NCBI GenBank assembly: GCA_945910005.1
Contig: CAMDTW010000642.1
Coordinates: forward strand, 682,001 to 746,000
Source of the DNA: Isoperla grammatica
Lineage: Eukaryota > Arthropoda > Insecta > Plecoptera > Perlodidae
Reading direction: 5' to 3'
Length of the DNA: 64,000 nt
Shown here: positions 1 to 12,200 of the stretch, in pieces
Layout: the number at the start of each line of letters is the position of its first letter
How positions within the stretch are numbered: the first letter of the stretch is position 1
The notes under the pieces: model-generated
Databases searched by the model: none
What the model was told of the DNA's origin: nothing
What the model saw: the letters and a program-made list of their open reading frames with translations, nothing else
Translations under genes and position numbers: made by a program

Positions 1-1330
1 GACTTAGCGCAGGGTTTATCAAGTACAGTCACCGTCACAATAGAGGAAACATGCGTTGTCCTGATATGTTGCATGTAGTGGCTTTCATTTCACTGACTTA
101 GCGCAGGGTTTATCAAGTACAGTCACCGTCACAAACAAGGAAACATGCGTTGTCCTGATATGTTGCATGTAGTGGCTTCTATGTCACTGATTTAGCGCAG
201 GGTTTATCAAGTACAGTCACCGTCACACTAGAGAAAACATGCGTTGTCCTGATACGTTGCATGTAGTGGCTTTCATGTCACTGACTTAGCGCAGGGTTTA
301 TCAAGTTCAGTCACCGTCACAAGCGAGGAAACATGCGTTGTTCTGATATGTTGCATGTAGTGGCTTCTATGTCACTGACTTAGCCCAGGGTTTATCAAGT
401 ACAGTCACCGTCACAATAGAGGAAACATGCATCGTCCTGATACGTTGCATGTATTGGCTTCTATGTCACTGACTTAGCGCAGGGTTTATCAAGTACAGTC
501 ACCGTCACAAGCAAGTAAACATGCGTTGTGCTGATACGTTGCATGTAGTGGCTTTCATGTCACTGACTTAGCGCAGGGTTCATCAAGTACAGTCACCGTC
601 ACAAGCAAGGAAACATGCATTGTCCTGATACGTTTCATGTAGTGGCTTCTATGTCACTGACTTAGCGCAGGGTTTATCAAGTACAGTCACCGTCACAATA
701 GAGAAAACATGCGTTGTTCTCATATGTTGCATGAAGTGGCTTTCATGTCACTGACTTAGCGCAGGGTTTATCAAGTACAGTCACCGTCACAAGCGAGGAA
801 ACATACGTTGTTCTCATATGTTGCATGAAGTGGCTTTCATGTCACTGACTTAGCGCAGGGTTTATCAAGTACAGTCACCGTCACAAGCGAGGAAACATGC
901 GTTGTCCTCATACGTTGCATGTAGTGGCTTCTATGTCACTTACTTAGCGCAGGGTTTATCAAGTACAGTCACCTTCACAAGCGAGGAAACATGCGTTGTT
1001 CTCATATGTTGCATGAAGTGGCTTTCTTGTCACTGACAAAGCGCAGGGTTAATCAAGTACAGTCACCGTCACAAGCTAGGAAACATGCGTTGTTCTCAAA
1101 TGTTGCATTGAGTGACTTTCATGTCACTGACTTAGCGCAAAGTTTATCAAGTACAGTCACCGTCACAAGCAAGGAAACATGCGTTGTTCTCATACGTTGC
1201 ATGTAGTGGCTTCTATGTCACTGACTTAGCGCAGGGTTTATCAAGTACAGTCACCGTCACAAGCGAGGAAACATGCGTTGTCCTGATTCGTTGCATGTAG
1301 TGGCTTCTATGTCACTGACTTAGCGCAGGA
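1..1330 (+). repeat. 94-bp satellite array, left segment
   Basis: About 14 head-to-tail copies of the 94-bp monomer, counted from successive GACTTAGCGC starts at 1, 95, 189 and 283. Up to about 1143-1187 the segment matches 19695-20859 at a constant offset of 19694, including rare variants such as GACAAAGCG (about 1036) and a recombinant TAGAGAAAAC monomer near 705. From about 1188 to 1330 it instead matches the flank of the full retrotransposon (36900-37052), so an exchange junction lies inside the segment. There is no gene; one 71-codon open frame at 991 is a by-product of the repeat. Confidence 0.97.
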
Positions 1331-1830
1331 CGCGCCAATTTTTCGTCGCTATTGTTATGTATTATTCCGGGGTTGGTCAACCTGTATATTATTATCATAT
1401 GTTTCGATTTTGGGCCAATCACGTAATCTCTTACCGTTTTCCCGTTTAGAGCCCGTTTGCTTATCTCTTATCTCGTCAGTATTGCTCGAGCTTCGATCTC
1501 GTGAAGTTCAATTTTTCTAGTGTTCCAGTCTTCGACCTCGTCGGTCACGTCAAGTTGGTTTTCTCTCTCGTTATTCTCTCGTTGCGCCCAAGACTGCTTC
1601 CTCGACGCTGCATGTCCTGGGTTCGATCGCCTTCCAGGCATTTTCATCTTTCCTTCTTTTCTCTTCTAAACTCGAGTTTCTTTCTTCTATCTCTTTCTCT
1701 CGACGGCCACTTTCCGCCAGTCGCTATTATCTACGCTACGTCACCTTCGAACATCATTGGGGTAAGTTTCAAACACAAATATATACAGTCCACTAAAAAA
1801 CTCTTCGGAGTGAGCACCCCGGCTCAAACA
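1331..1830 (+). mobile_element. Solo LTR of the BEL/Pao element
   Basis: A 500-bp non-satellite block matches the LTRs at 37053-37552 and 43067-43566. By eye it differs at one position from the 3' LTR (GATCGCCTTCC against GATCGACTTCC) and at four from the 5' LTR. It begins at CGCGCCAATTT directly after satellite GCAGGA, lacking the terminal TGTT present on the intact 3' LTR, and ends ...GGCTCAAACA before satellite GGCTTATATG. Both junctions are identical to the outer junctions of the full element. It is therefore the product of LTR-LTR recombination in a duplicated copy of the same insertion. It contains a pyrimidine-rich stretch and GTAAGT (a consensus splice-donor shape) near its 3' end. 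Confidence 0.96.
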
Positions 1831-4302
1831 GGCTTATATGTCACTGACTTAGCGCAGGGTTAATCAAGTACAGTCAACGTCACAAGCGAGAAAACATGCG
1901 TTGTCCTGATACGTTGCATGTAGTGGCTTTCATGTCACTGACTTAGCGCAGGGTTTATCAAGTACAGTCACCGTCACAAGCGACGAAACATGCGTTGTCG
2001 TCATATGTTGCATGTAGTGGCTTTCATGTCACTGACTTAGCGCAGGGTTTATCAAGTTCAGTCACCGTCACAACCAAGGAAACATGCGTTGTCCTGACAC
2101 GTTGCATGTAGTGGCTTCTATAACACTGACTAAGCGCAGGGTTTATCAAGTACAGTCACCGTCACAAGCGAGGAAACATGCGTTGGCCTCATACGTTGCA
2201 TGTAGTGGCTTTCATGTCACTGACTTAGGGCAGGGTTTATCAAGTACAGTCACCGTCACAAGCAAGGAAACATGCGTTGTCTTCATATGTTGCATGTAGT
2301 TGCTTCTATGTCACTGACTTAGCGCAGGGTTTATCAAGTACAGTCACCGTCACAAGCAAGGAAACATGCGTTGTACTTATATGTTGCATGTAGTGGCTTC
2401 TATGTCACTGACTTAGCGCAAGAATTATCAAGTACAGTCACCGTCACAAGCGAGGAAACCTGCGTTGTCTTGATACGTTGCATATAGTGGCTTTCATGTC
2501 ACTGACTTAGCGCAGGGTTTATCAAGTACAGTCACCGTCACAAGCGAGGAAACATGCGTTGTTCTCATATGTTGCATCAAGTGGCTTTCATGTCACTGAC
2601 TTAGCGCAGGGTTTATCAAGTACAGTCACCGTCACAAGCAAGGAAACATGCGTTGTCCTGATATGTTGCATGAAGTGGCTTCTATGTCACTGACTTAGCG
2701 CAGGGTTTATCAAGTACAGTCACCGTCACAAGCGAGGAAACATGCGTTGTCCTCATATGTTGCATGTAGTGGCTTCTATGTCCCTGACTTAGCGCAGGGT
2801 TTATCAAGTACAGTCACCGTCACAAGCAAGGAAACATGCGTTGTCCTCATACGTTGCATGTAGTGGCTTCTATGTCACTGACTTAGCGAAAGGTTCATCA
2901 AGTACAGTCACCGTCACAAGCAAGAAAACATGCGTTGTCCTCATACGTTGCATGTAGTGGCTTTCATGTCACTGACTTAGCGCAGGGTTTATCAAGTACA
3001 GTCACCGTCACAAGCAAGAAAACATGCGTTGTCCTCATACGATGCATGTAGTGGCTTCTATGTCACTGATTTGGCGCAGGGTTTATCAAGTACAGTCACC
3101 GTCACAAGCAAGGAAACTTGCGTTGTCCTGATACGTTGCATGTAGTGGCTTCTATGTCACTGACTTAGCGCAGGGTTTATCAAGTACAGTCACCGTCACA
3201 AGCAAGGAAACATGCGTTGTCCTCATACGTTGCATGTAGTGGCTTTCATGTCACTGACTTAGCGCAGGGTTTATCAAGTACAGTCACCGTCACAAGCAAG
3301 GAAACATGCGTTGTCCTCATACGTTGCATGTAGTTGCCTTCATGTCACTGACTTAGCGCAGGGTTTATCAAGTACAGTCACCGTCACAATAGAGAAAACA
3401 TGCGTTGTCCTAATACGTTGCATGTAGTGGCTTTCATGTCACTGACTTAGCGCAGGGTTTATCAAGTACAGTCACCGTCACAAGCGAGGAAACATGCGTT
3501 GTTCTGATATGTTGCATGTAGTGGCTTCTATTCACTGACTTAGCCCAGGGTTTATCAAGTTCAGTCACCGTCACAAGCAAGGAAACATGCGTTGTCCTGA
3601 TACGTTGCATGTAGTGGCTTCTATGTCACTGACTTAGCGCAGGGTTTATCAAGTACAGTCACCGTCACAATAGAGAAAACATGCGTTGTCCTGATACGTT
3701 GCATGTAGTGGCTTCTATGTCACTGACATAGCGCAGGGTTTATCAAGTACAGTCACCGTCACAAGCAAGGAAACATGCGTTGTCCTCATACGTTGCATGA
3801 AGTGGCTTCTATGTCACTGACTTAGCGCAGAGTTTATCAAGTACAGTCACCGTCACAAGCAAGGAAACATGAGTTGTCCTGATATGTTGCATGTAGTGGC
3901 TTCTATGTCACTGACTTAGCGCAGAGTTTATCAAGAACAGTCACCGTCACAAGCAAGGAAACATGCGTTGTCCTGATATGTTGCATGTTGTGGCTTTCAT
4001 GTCACTGACTTATCGCAGGGTTTATAAAGTACAGTCACCGTCACAAGCAAGGAAACATGCGTTGTCCTCATACGTTGCATGTAGTGGCTTCTATGTCACT
4101 GACTTAGTTATGGGTTTATCAAGTACAGTCACCGTCACAAGCAAGGAAACATGCGTTGTTCTCATACGTTGCATGTAGTGGCTTCTATGTCACTGACTTA
4201 GCGCAGGGTTTATCAAGTACAGTCACCGTCACAAGCGAGGAAACATGCGTTGTCCTGATACGTTGCATGTAGTGGCTTCTATGTCACTGACTTAGCGCAG
4301 GA

Positions 4303-6240
4303 TTTATCAAGTACAGTCACCGTCACAAGCGAGGAAACATTCGTTGTCCTGATATGTTGCATTAAGTGGCTTATATGTCACTGACTTAGCGCAGGGTTTA
4401 TCAAGTACAGTCAACGTCACAAGCGAGAAAACATGCGTTGTCCTGATACGTTGCATGTAGTGGCTTTCATGTCACTGACTTAGCGCAGGGTTTATCAAGT
4501 ACAGTCACCGTCACAAGCGACGAAACATGCGTTGTCGTCATATGTTGCATGTAGTGGCTTTCATGTCACTGAATTAGCGCAGGGTTTATCAAGTTCAGTC
4601 ACCGTCACAACCAAGGAAACATGCGTTGTCCTGACACGTTGCATGTAGTGGCTTCTATAACACTGACTTAGCGCAAGGTTTATCAAGTACAGTCACCGTC
4701 ACAAGCGAGGAAACATGCGTTGGCCTCATACGTTGCATGTAGTGGCCTTCATGTCACTGACTTAGGGCAGGGTTTATCTAGTACAGTCACCGTCACAAGC
4801 AAGGAAACATGCGTTGTCCTCATATGTTGCATGTAGTTGCTTCTATGTCACTGACTTAGCGCAGGGTTTATCAAGTACAGTCACCGTCAAAAGCAAGGAA
4901 ACATGCGTTGTACTTATATGTTGCATGTAGTAGCTTCTATGTCACTGACTTAGCGCAAGAATTATCAAGTACAGTAACCGTCCCAAGCGAGGAAACCTGC
5001 GTTGTCCTGATACGTTGCATATAGTGGCTTTCATGTCACTGACTTAGCGCAGGGTTTATCAAGTACAGTCACCGTCACAAGCAAGGAAACATGCGTTGTC
5101 CTGATATGTTCATGTAGTGGCTTTTAAGTCACTGACTTAGTGCAGGGTTTATCAAGTACAGTCACCGTCACAAGCAAGAAAACATGCGTTGTCCTCATAC
5201 GTTGCATGTAGTGGCTTCTATGTCACTGACTTAGCGCAAGGTTTATCAAGTACAGTCAGCGTCACAAGCAAGGAAACATGCGTTGTCCTCATACGTTGCA
5301 TGTAGTGGCTTTCATGTCACTGACTTAGCGCAGGTTTTATCAAGTACAGTCACCGTCACAAGCGAGGAAACATGCGTTGTCCTCATATGTTGCATGTAGG
5401 GGCTTCTATGTCACTGACTTAGCGCAGGATTTATCAAGTACAGTCACCGTCACAAGCGAGGAAACATTCGTTGTCCTGATATGTTGCATTAAGTGGCTTA
5501 TATGTCACTGACTTAGCGCAGGGTTTATCAAGTACAGTCAACGTCACAAGCGAGAAAACATGCGTTAACCTGATACGTTGCATGTAGTGGCTTTCATGTC
5601 ACTGACTTAGCGCAGGGTTTATCAAGTACAGTCACCGTCACAAGCGACGAAACATGCGTTGTCGTCATATGTTGCATGTAGTGGCTTTCATGTCACTGAC
5701 TTAGCGCAGGGTTTATCAACTTCAGTCACCGTCACAACCAAGGAAACATGCGTTGTCCTGACACGTTGCATGTAGTGGCTTCTATAACACTGACTTAGCG
5801 CATGGTTTATCAAGTACAGTCACCGTCACAAGCGAGGAAACATGCGTTGGCCTCATACGTTGCATGTAGTGGCCTTCATGTCACTGACTTAGGGCAGGGT
5901 TTATCAAGTACAGTCACCGTCACAAGCAAGGAAACATGCGTTGTCCTCATATGTTGCATGTAGTTGCTTCTATGTCACTGACTTAGCGCAGGGTTTATCA
6001 AGAACAGTCACCGTCACAAGCAAGGAAACATGCGTTGTACTTATATGTTGCAAGTAGTAGCTTCTATGTCACTGACTGAGCGCAAGAATTATCAAGTACA
6101 GTCACCGTCACAAGCGAGGAAACCTGCGTTGTCCTGATACGTTGCATATAGTGGCTTTCATGTCACTGACTTAGCGCAGGGTTTATCAAGTACAGTCACC
6201 GTCACAAGCAAGGAAACATGCGTTGTCCTGATATGTTCAT
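4303..6240 (+). repeat. Tandem duplication, unit about 1.13 kb
   Basis: Marker monomers recur at an offset of 1127 bp (12 monomers minus one base): GAAACATTCG at 4334 and 5461, and CGACGAAACA at 4518 and 5645. The series of unusual monomers (CATTAAGTGGCTTATATG, CAACGTCACAAGCGAG, TTCTATAACACTG, GACTTAGGGCAGG, GCGCAAGAATTATC) follows in the same order in both copies. The copies differ at scattered bases, such as GCGTTGTCC in the first and GCGTTAACC in the second, so this duplication is not the most recent one. The end points are approximate. Confidence 0.8.
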
Positions 6241-9200
6241 GTAGTGGCTTTTAAGTCACTGACTTAGCGCAGGGTTTATCAAGTACAGTCACCGTCACAA
6301 GCAAGGAAACATGCGTTATCCTGATACGTTGCATGTAGTGGCTTCTATGTCACTGACTTAGCGCAGGGTTTATCAAGTACAGTCACCTTCACAAGCGAGG
6401 AAACATGCGTTGTTCTCATATGTTGCATGAAGTGGCTTTCATGTCACTGACTAAGCGCAGGGTTTATCAAGTACAGTCACCGTCACAAGCGAAGAAACAT
6501 GCGTTGTTCTCATATGTTGCATGAAGTGGCTTTCATGTCACTGACTTAGCGCAAGGTTTATCAAGTACAGTCACCGTCACAAGCAAGGAAACATGCGTTG
6601 TCCTGATATGTTGCATGTAGTGGCTTCTATGTCACTTACTTAGCGCAGGGTTTATCAAGTACAGTCACCGTCACAAGCAAGGAAACATGCGTTGTCCTCA
6701 TACGTTGCATGTAGTGGCTTCTATGTCACTGACTTAGCGCAGGGTTTATCAAGTACAGTCACCGTCACAAGCGAGGAAACATGCGTTGTCCTGATATGTT
6801 GCATGTTGTGGCTTCTATGTCACTGACTTAGCGCAGGGTTTATCAAGTACAGTCGCCGTCACTAAAGAGGAAACATGGGTTGTCCTGATATGTTGCATGA
6901 AGTGGCTTCTATGTCACTGACTTAGCGCAGGGTTTATCAAGTACAGTCACCGTCACAATAGAGGAAACATGCGTTGTCCTGATATGTTGCATGTAGTGGC
7001 TTTCATTTCACTGACTTAGCGCAGGGTTTATCAAGTACAGTCACCGTCACAAAAAAGGAAACATGCGTTGTCCTGATATGTTGCATGTAGTGGCTTCTAT
7101 GTTACTGATTTAGCGCAGGGTTTATCAAGTACAGTCACCGTCACACTAGAGAAAACATGCGTTTTCCTGATACGTTGCATGTAGTGGCTTTCATGTCACT
7201 GACTTAGCGCAGGGTTTATCAAGTTCAGTCACCGTCACAAGCGAGGAAACATGCGTTGTTCTGATATGTTGCATGTAGTGGCTTCTATGTCACTGACTTA
7301 GCCCAGGGTTTATCAAGTACAGTCACCGTCACAATAGAGGAAACATGCGTCGTCCTGATACGTTGCATGTATTGGCTTCTATGTCACTGACTTAGCGCAG
7401 GGTTTATCAAGTACAGTCACCGTCACAAGCAAGTAAACATGCGTTGTCCTCATATGTTGCATGTAGTTGCTTCTATGTCACTGACTTACCGAAAGAATTA
7501 TCAAGTACTGTCACCGTCATAAGCGAGGAAACCTGCGTTGTCCTGATACGTTGCATATAGTGGCTTTCATGTCACTGACTAAGCGCAGGGTTTATCAATA
7601 AGTGTCACCGTCACAAGCAAGGAAACATGCGTTGTCCTGATATGTTCATGTAGTGGCTTTTAAGTCACTGACTTAGCGCAGGGTTTATCAAGTACAGTCA
7701 CCGTCACAAGCAAGGAAACATGCGTTGTCCTCATACGTTGCATGTAGTGGCTTCTATGTCACTGACTTAGCGCAAGGTTTATCAAGTACAGTCACCGTCA
7801 CAAGCAAGGAAACATGCGTTGTCCTCATACGTTGCATGTAGTGGCTTTCATGTCACTGACTTAGCGCAGGCTTTATCAAGTACAGTCACCGTCACAAGCA
7901 AGGAAACATGCGTTGTCCTCATACGTTGCATGTAGTGGCTTCTATGTCACTGACTTAGCGCAGGGTTTATCAAGTACAGTCACCGTCACAAGCAAGGAAA
8001 CATGCGTGTTCCTGATACGTTGCATGTAGTGGCTTCTATGTCACTGACTTAGCGCAGGGTTTATCAAGTACAGTCACCGTCACATGCAAGGAAACATGCG
8101 TTGTCCTGATATGTTGCATGTAGTGGCTTCTATGTCACTGACTTAGCGCAGGGTTTATAAAGTACAGCCACCGGCACACGCGAGGAAACATGCGTTGTCC
8201 TCATATGTTGCATGTAGTGGCTTCTATGTCACTGACTTAGCGCAGGGTTTATCAAGTACAGTCACCGTCACAAGCAAGGAAACATGCGTTGTCCTCATAC
8301 GTTGCATGTAGTGGCTTCTATGTCACTGACTTAGCGCAGGGTTTATCAAGTACAGTCACCTTCACAAGCAAGGAAACATGCGTTGTCCTCATACGTTGCA
8401 TGTAGTGGCTTCTATGTCACTGACTTAGCGCAGGCTTTATCAAGTACAGTCACCGTCACAAGCAAGGAAACATGCGTTGTCCTGATATGTTGGTGTAGTG
8501 GCTTCTATCTCACTGACTTAGCGCAGGGTTTATCAAGTACAGTCACCGTCGCAAGCAAGGAAACATGCGTTGTCCTGATATGTTGCATGTAGTGGCTTCT
8601 ATGTCATTGACTTAGCGCAGGGTTTATCAAGTACAGTCACCGTCACAAGCGAGGAAACATGCGTTGTCCTCATACGTTGCATGTAGTGGCTTCTGTGCCT
8701 CTGACTTAGCGCAGGGTTTATCAAGTACAGTCACCGTCACAAGCGAGGAAACATGCGTTGTCCTGATATGTTGCATGAAGTTGCTTCTATGTCACTGACT
8801 TAGCGCCGGGTTTATCAAGTACAGTCCCCGTCACAAGCGAGGAAACATGCGTTGTCCTCATTCGTTGCATTTAGTGGCTTCTATGTCACTGACTTAGCGC
8901 AGGGTTTATCAAGTACAGTCACCGTGACAAGCGAGGAAACATGCGTTATCCTGATACGTTGCATGTAGTGGCTTCTATGTCACTGACTTAGCGCAGGGTT
9001 TATCAAGTACAGTCACCTTCACAAGCGAGGAAACATGTGTTGTTCTCATATGTTGCATGTTGTGGCTTTCATGTCACCGACTTAGCGCAAGGTTTATCAA
9101 GTACAGTCACCGTCACAAGCAAGGAAACATGCGTTGTCCTGATATGTTGCATGTAGTGGCTTCTATGTCACTTACTTAGCGCAGGGTTTATCAAGTACAG

Positions 9201-12200
9201 TCACCGTCACAAGCAAGGAAACATGCGTTGTCCTTATACGTTGCATGTAGTGGCTTCTATGTCACAGACTTAGCGCAGGGTTTATCAAGTACAGTCACCG
9301 TCACAAGCGAGTAAACATGCGTTGTCCTGATATGTTGCATGTTGTGGCTTCTATGTCACTGACTTAGCGCAGGGTTTATCAAGTACAGTCGCCGTCACAA
9401 AAGAGGAAACATGGGTTGTCCTGATATGTTGCATGAAGTGGCTTCTATGTCACTGACTTAGCGCAGGGTTTATCAAGTACAGTCACCGTCACAATAGAGG
9501 AAACATGCGTTGTCCTGATATGTTGCATGTAGTGGCTTTCATTTCACTGACTTAGCGCAGGGTTTATCAAATACAGTCACCGTCACAAACAAGGAAACAT
9601 GCGTTGTCCTGATATGTTGCATGTAGTGGCTTCTATGTCACTGATTTAGCGCAGGGTTTATCAAGTACAGTCACCGTCACACTAGAGAAAACATGCGTTG
9701 TCCTGATATGTTGCATGTAGTTGCCTTCATGTCACTGACTTAGCGCAGGGTTTATCAAGTACAGTCACCGTCACAATAGAGAAAACATGCGTTGTCCTAA
9801 TACGTTGCATGTAGTGGCTTTCATGTCACTGACTTAGCGCAGGGTTTATCAAGTACAGTCACCGTCACAAGCGAGGAAACATGCGTTGTTCTGATATGTT
9901 GCATGTAGTGGCTTCTATTCACTGACTTAGCCCAGGGTTTTCAAGTTCAGTCACCGTCACAAGCAAGGAAACATGCGTTGTCCTGATACGTTGCATGTAG
10001 TGGCTTCTATGTCACTGACTTAGCGCAGGGTTTATCAAGTACAGTCACCGTCACAATAGAGAAAACATGCGTTGTCCTGATACGTTGCATGTAGTGGCTT
10101 CTATGTCACTGACATAGCGCAGGGTTTATCAAGTACAGTCACCGTCACAAGCAAGGAAACATGCGTTGTCCTCATACGTTGCATGAAGTGGCTTCTATGT
10201 CACTGACTTAGCGCAGAGTTTATCAAGAACAGTCACCGTCACAAGCAAGGAAACATGAGTTGTCCTGATATGTTGCATGTAGTGGCTTCTATGTCACTGA
10301 CTTAGCGCAGAGTTTATCAAGAACAGTCACCGTCACAAGCAAGGAAACATGCGTTGTCCTGATATGTTGCATGTTGTGGCTTTCATGTCACTGACTTAGC
10401 GCAGGGTTTATCAAGTACAGTCACCGTCACAAGCAAGGAAACATGCGTTGTCCTCATACGTTGCATGTAGTGGCTTCTATGTCACTGACTTAGTTATGGG
10501 TTTATCAAGTACAGTCACCGTCACAAGCAAGGAAACATGCGTTGTTCTCATACGTTGCATGTAGTGGCTTCTATGTCACTGACTTAGCGCAGGGTTTATC
10601 AAGTACAGTCACCGTCACAAGCGAGGAAACATGCGTTGTCCTCATATGTTGCATGTAGGGGCTTCTATGTCACTGACTTAGCGCAGGATTTATCAAGTAC
10701 AGTCACCGTCACAAGCGAGGAAACATTCGTTGTCCTGATATGTTGCATTAAGTGGCTTATATGTCACTGACTTAGCGCAGGGTTTATCAAGTACAGTCAA
10801 CGTCACAAGCGAGAAAACATGCGTTAACCTGATACGTTGCATGTAGTGGCTTTCATGTCACTGACTTAGCGCAGGGTTTATCAAGTACAGTCACCGTCAC
10901 AAGCGACGAAACATGCGTTGTCGTCATATGTTGCATGTAGTGGCTTTCATGTCACTGACTTAGCGCAGGGTTTATCAAGTTCAGTCACCGTCACAACCAA
11001 GGAAACATGCGTTGTCCTGACACGTTGCATGTAGTGGCTTCTATAACACTGACTTAGCGCATGGTTTATCAAGTACAGTCACCGTCACAAGCGAGGAAAC
11101 ATGCGTTGGCCTCATACGTTGCATGTAGTGGCCTTCATGTCACTGACTTAGGGCAGGGTTTATCAAGTACAGTCACCGTCACAAGCAAGGAAACATGCGT
11201 TGTCCTCATATGTTGCATGTAGTTGCTTCTATGTCACTGACTTAGCGCAGGGTTTATCAAGAACAGTCACCGTCACAAGCAAGGAAACATGCGTTGTACT
11301 TATATGTTGCAAGTAGTAGCTTCTATGTCACTGACTTAGCGCAAGAATTATCAAGTACAGTCACCGTCACAAGCGAGGAAACCTGCGTTGTCCTGATACG
11401 TTGCATATAGTGGCTTTCATGTCACTGACTTAGCGCAAGGTTTATCAAGTACAGTCACCGTCACAAGCAAGGAAACATGCGTTGTCCTGATATGTTCATG
11501 TAGTGGCTTTTAAGTCACTGACTTAGCGCAGGGTTTATCAAGTACAGTCACCGTCACAAGCAAGGAAACATGCGTTATCCTGATACGTTGCATGTAGTGG
11601 CTTCTAGGTCACTGACTTAGCGCAGGGTTTATCAAGTACAGTCACCTTCACAAGCGAGGAAACATGCGTTGTTCTCATATGTTGCATGAAGTGGCTTTCA
11701 TGTCACTGACTTAGCGCAGGGTTTATCAAGTACAGTCACCGTCACAAGCGAAGAAACATGCGTTGTTCTCATATGTTGCATGAAGTGGCTTTCATGTCAC
11801 TGACTTAGCGCAAGGTTTATCAAGTACAGTCACCGTCACAAGCAAGGAAACATGCGTTGTCCTGATATGTTGCATGAAGTGGCTTCTATGTCACTTACTT
11901 AGCGCAGGGTTTATCAAGTACAGTCACCGTCACAAGCAAGGAAACATGCGTTGTCCTCATACGTTGCATGTAGTGGCTTCTATGTCACTGACTTAGCGCA
12001 GGGTTTATCAAGTACAGTCACCGTCACAAGCGAGGAAACATGCGTTGTCCTGATATGTTGCATGTTGTGGCTTCTATGTCACTGACTTAGCGCAGGGTTT
12101 ATCAAGTACAGTCGCCGTCACAAAAGAGGAAACATGGGTTGTCCTGATATGTTGCATGAAGTGGCTTCTATGTCACTGACTTAGCGCAGGGTTTATCAAG

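Noticed and set aside
991..1206. Recurring 60-77 codon open frames in the satellite (for example 991, 2084, 8383, 20685, 24614, 30908, 57630, 61760)
   Set aside because: They are the same repeat read through three phases of a 94-bp period. Their sequences differ only by satellite variants, most monomer combinations contain stops, and no domain or start context is evident.
1..1330. CRISPR-like array of direct repeats
   Set aside because: The whole 94-bp unit is conserved, with no unique spacers, and the context is eukaryotic with a BEL/Pao element.
1501..1863. 120-codon frame in the solo LTR (and its counterpart at 43237-43599)
   Set aside because: It starts at GTG, lies in pyrimidine-rich LTR sequence with few possible stops, and runs on into satellite. 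It is not an independent gene, though its continuity with gag in the full element is reported as a finding.
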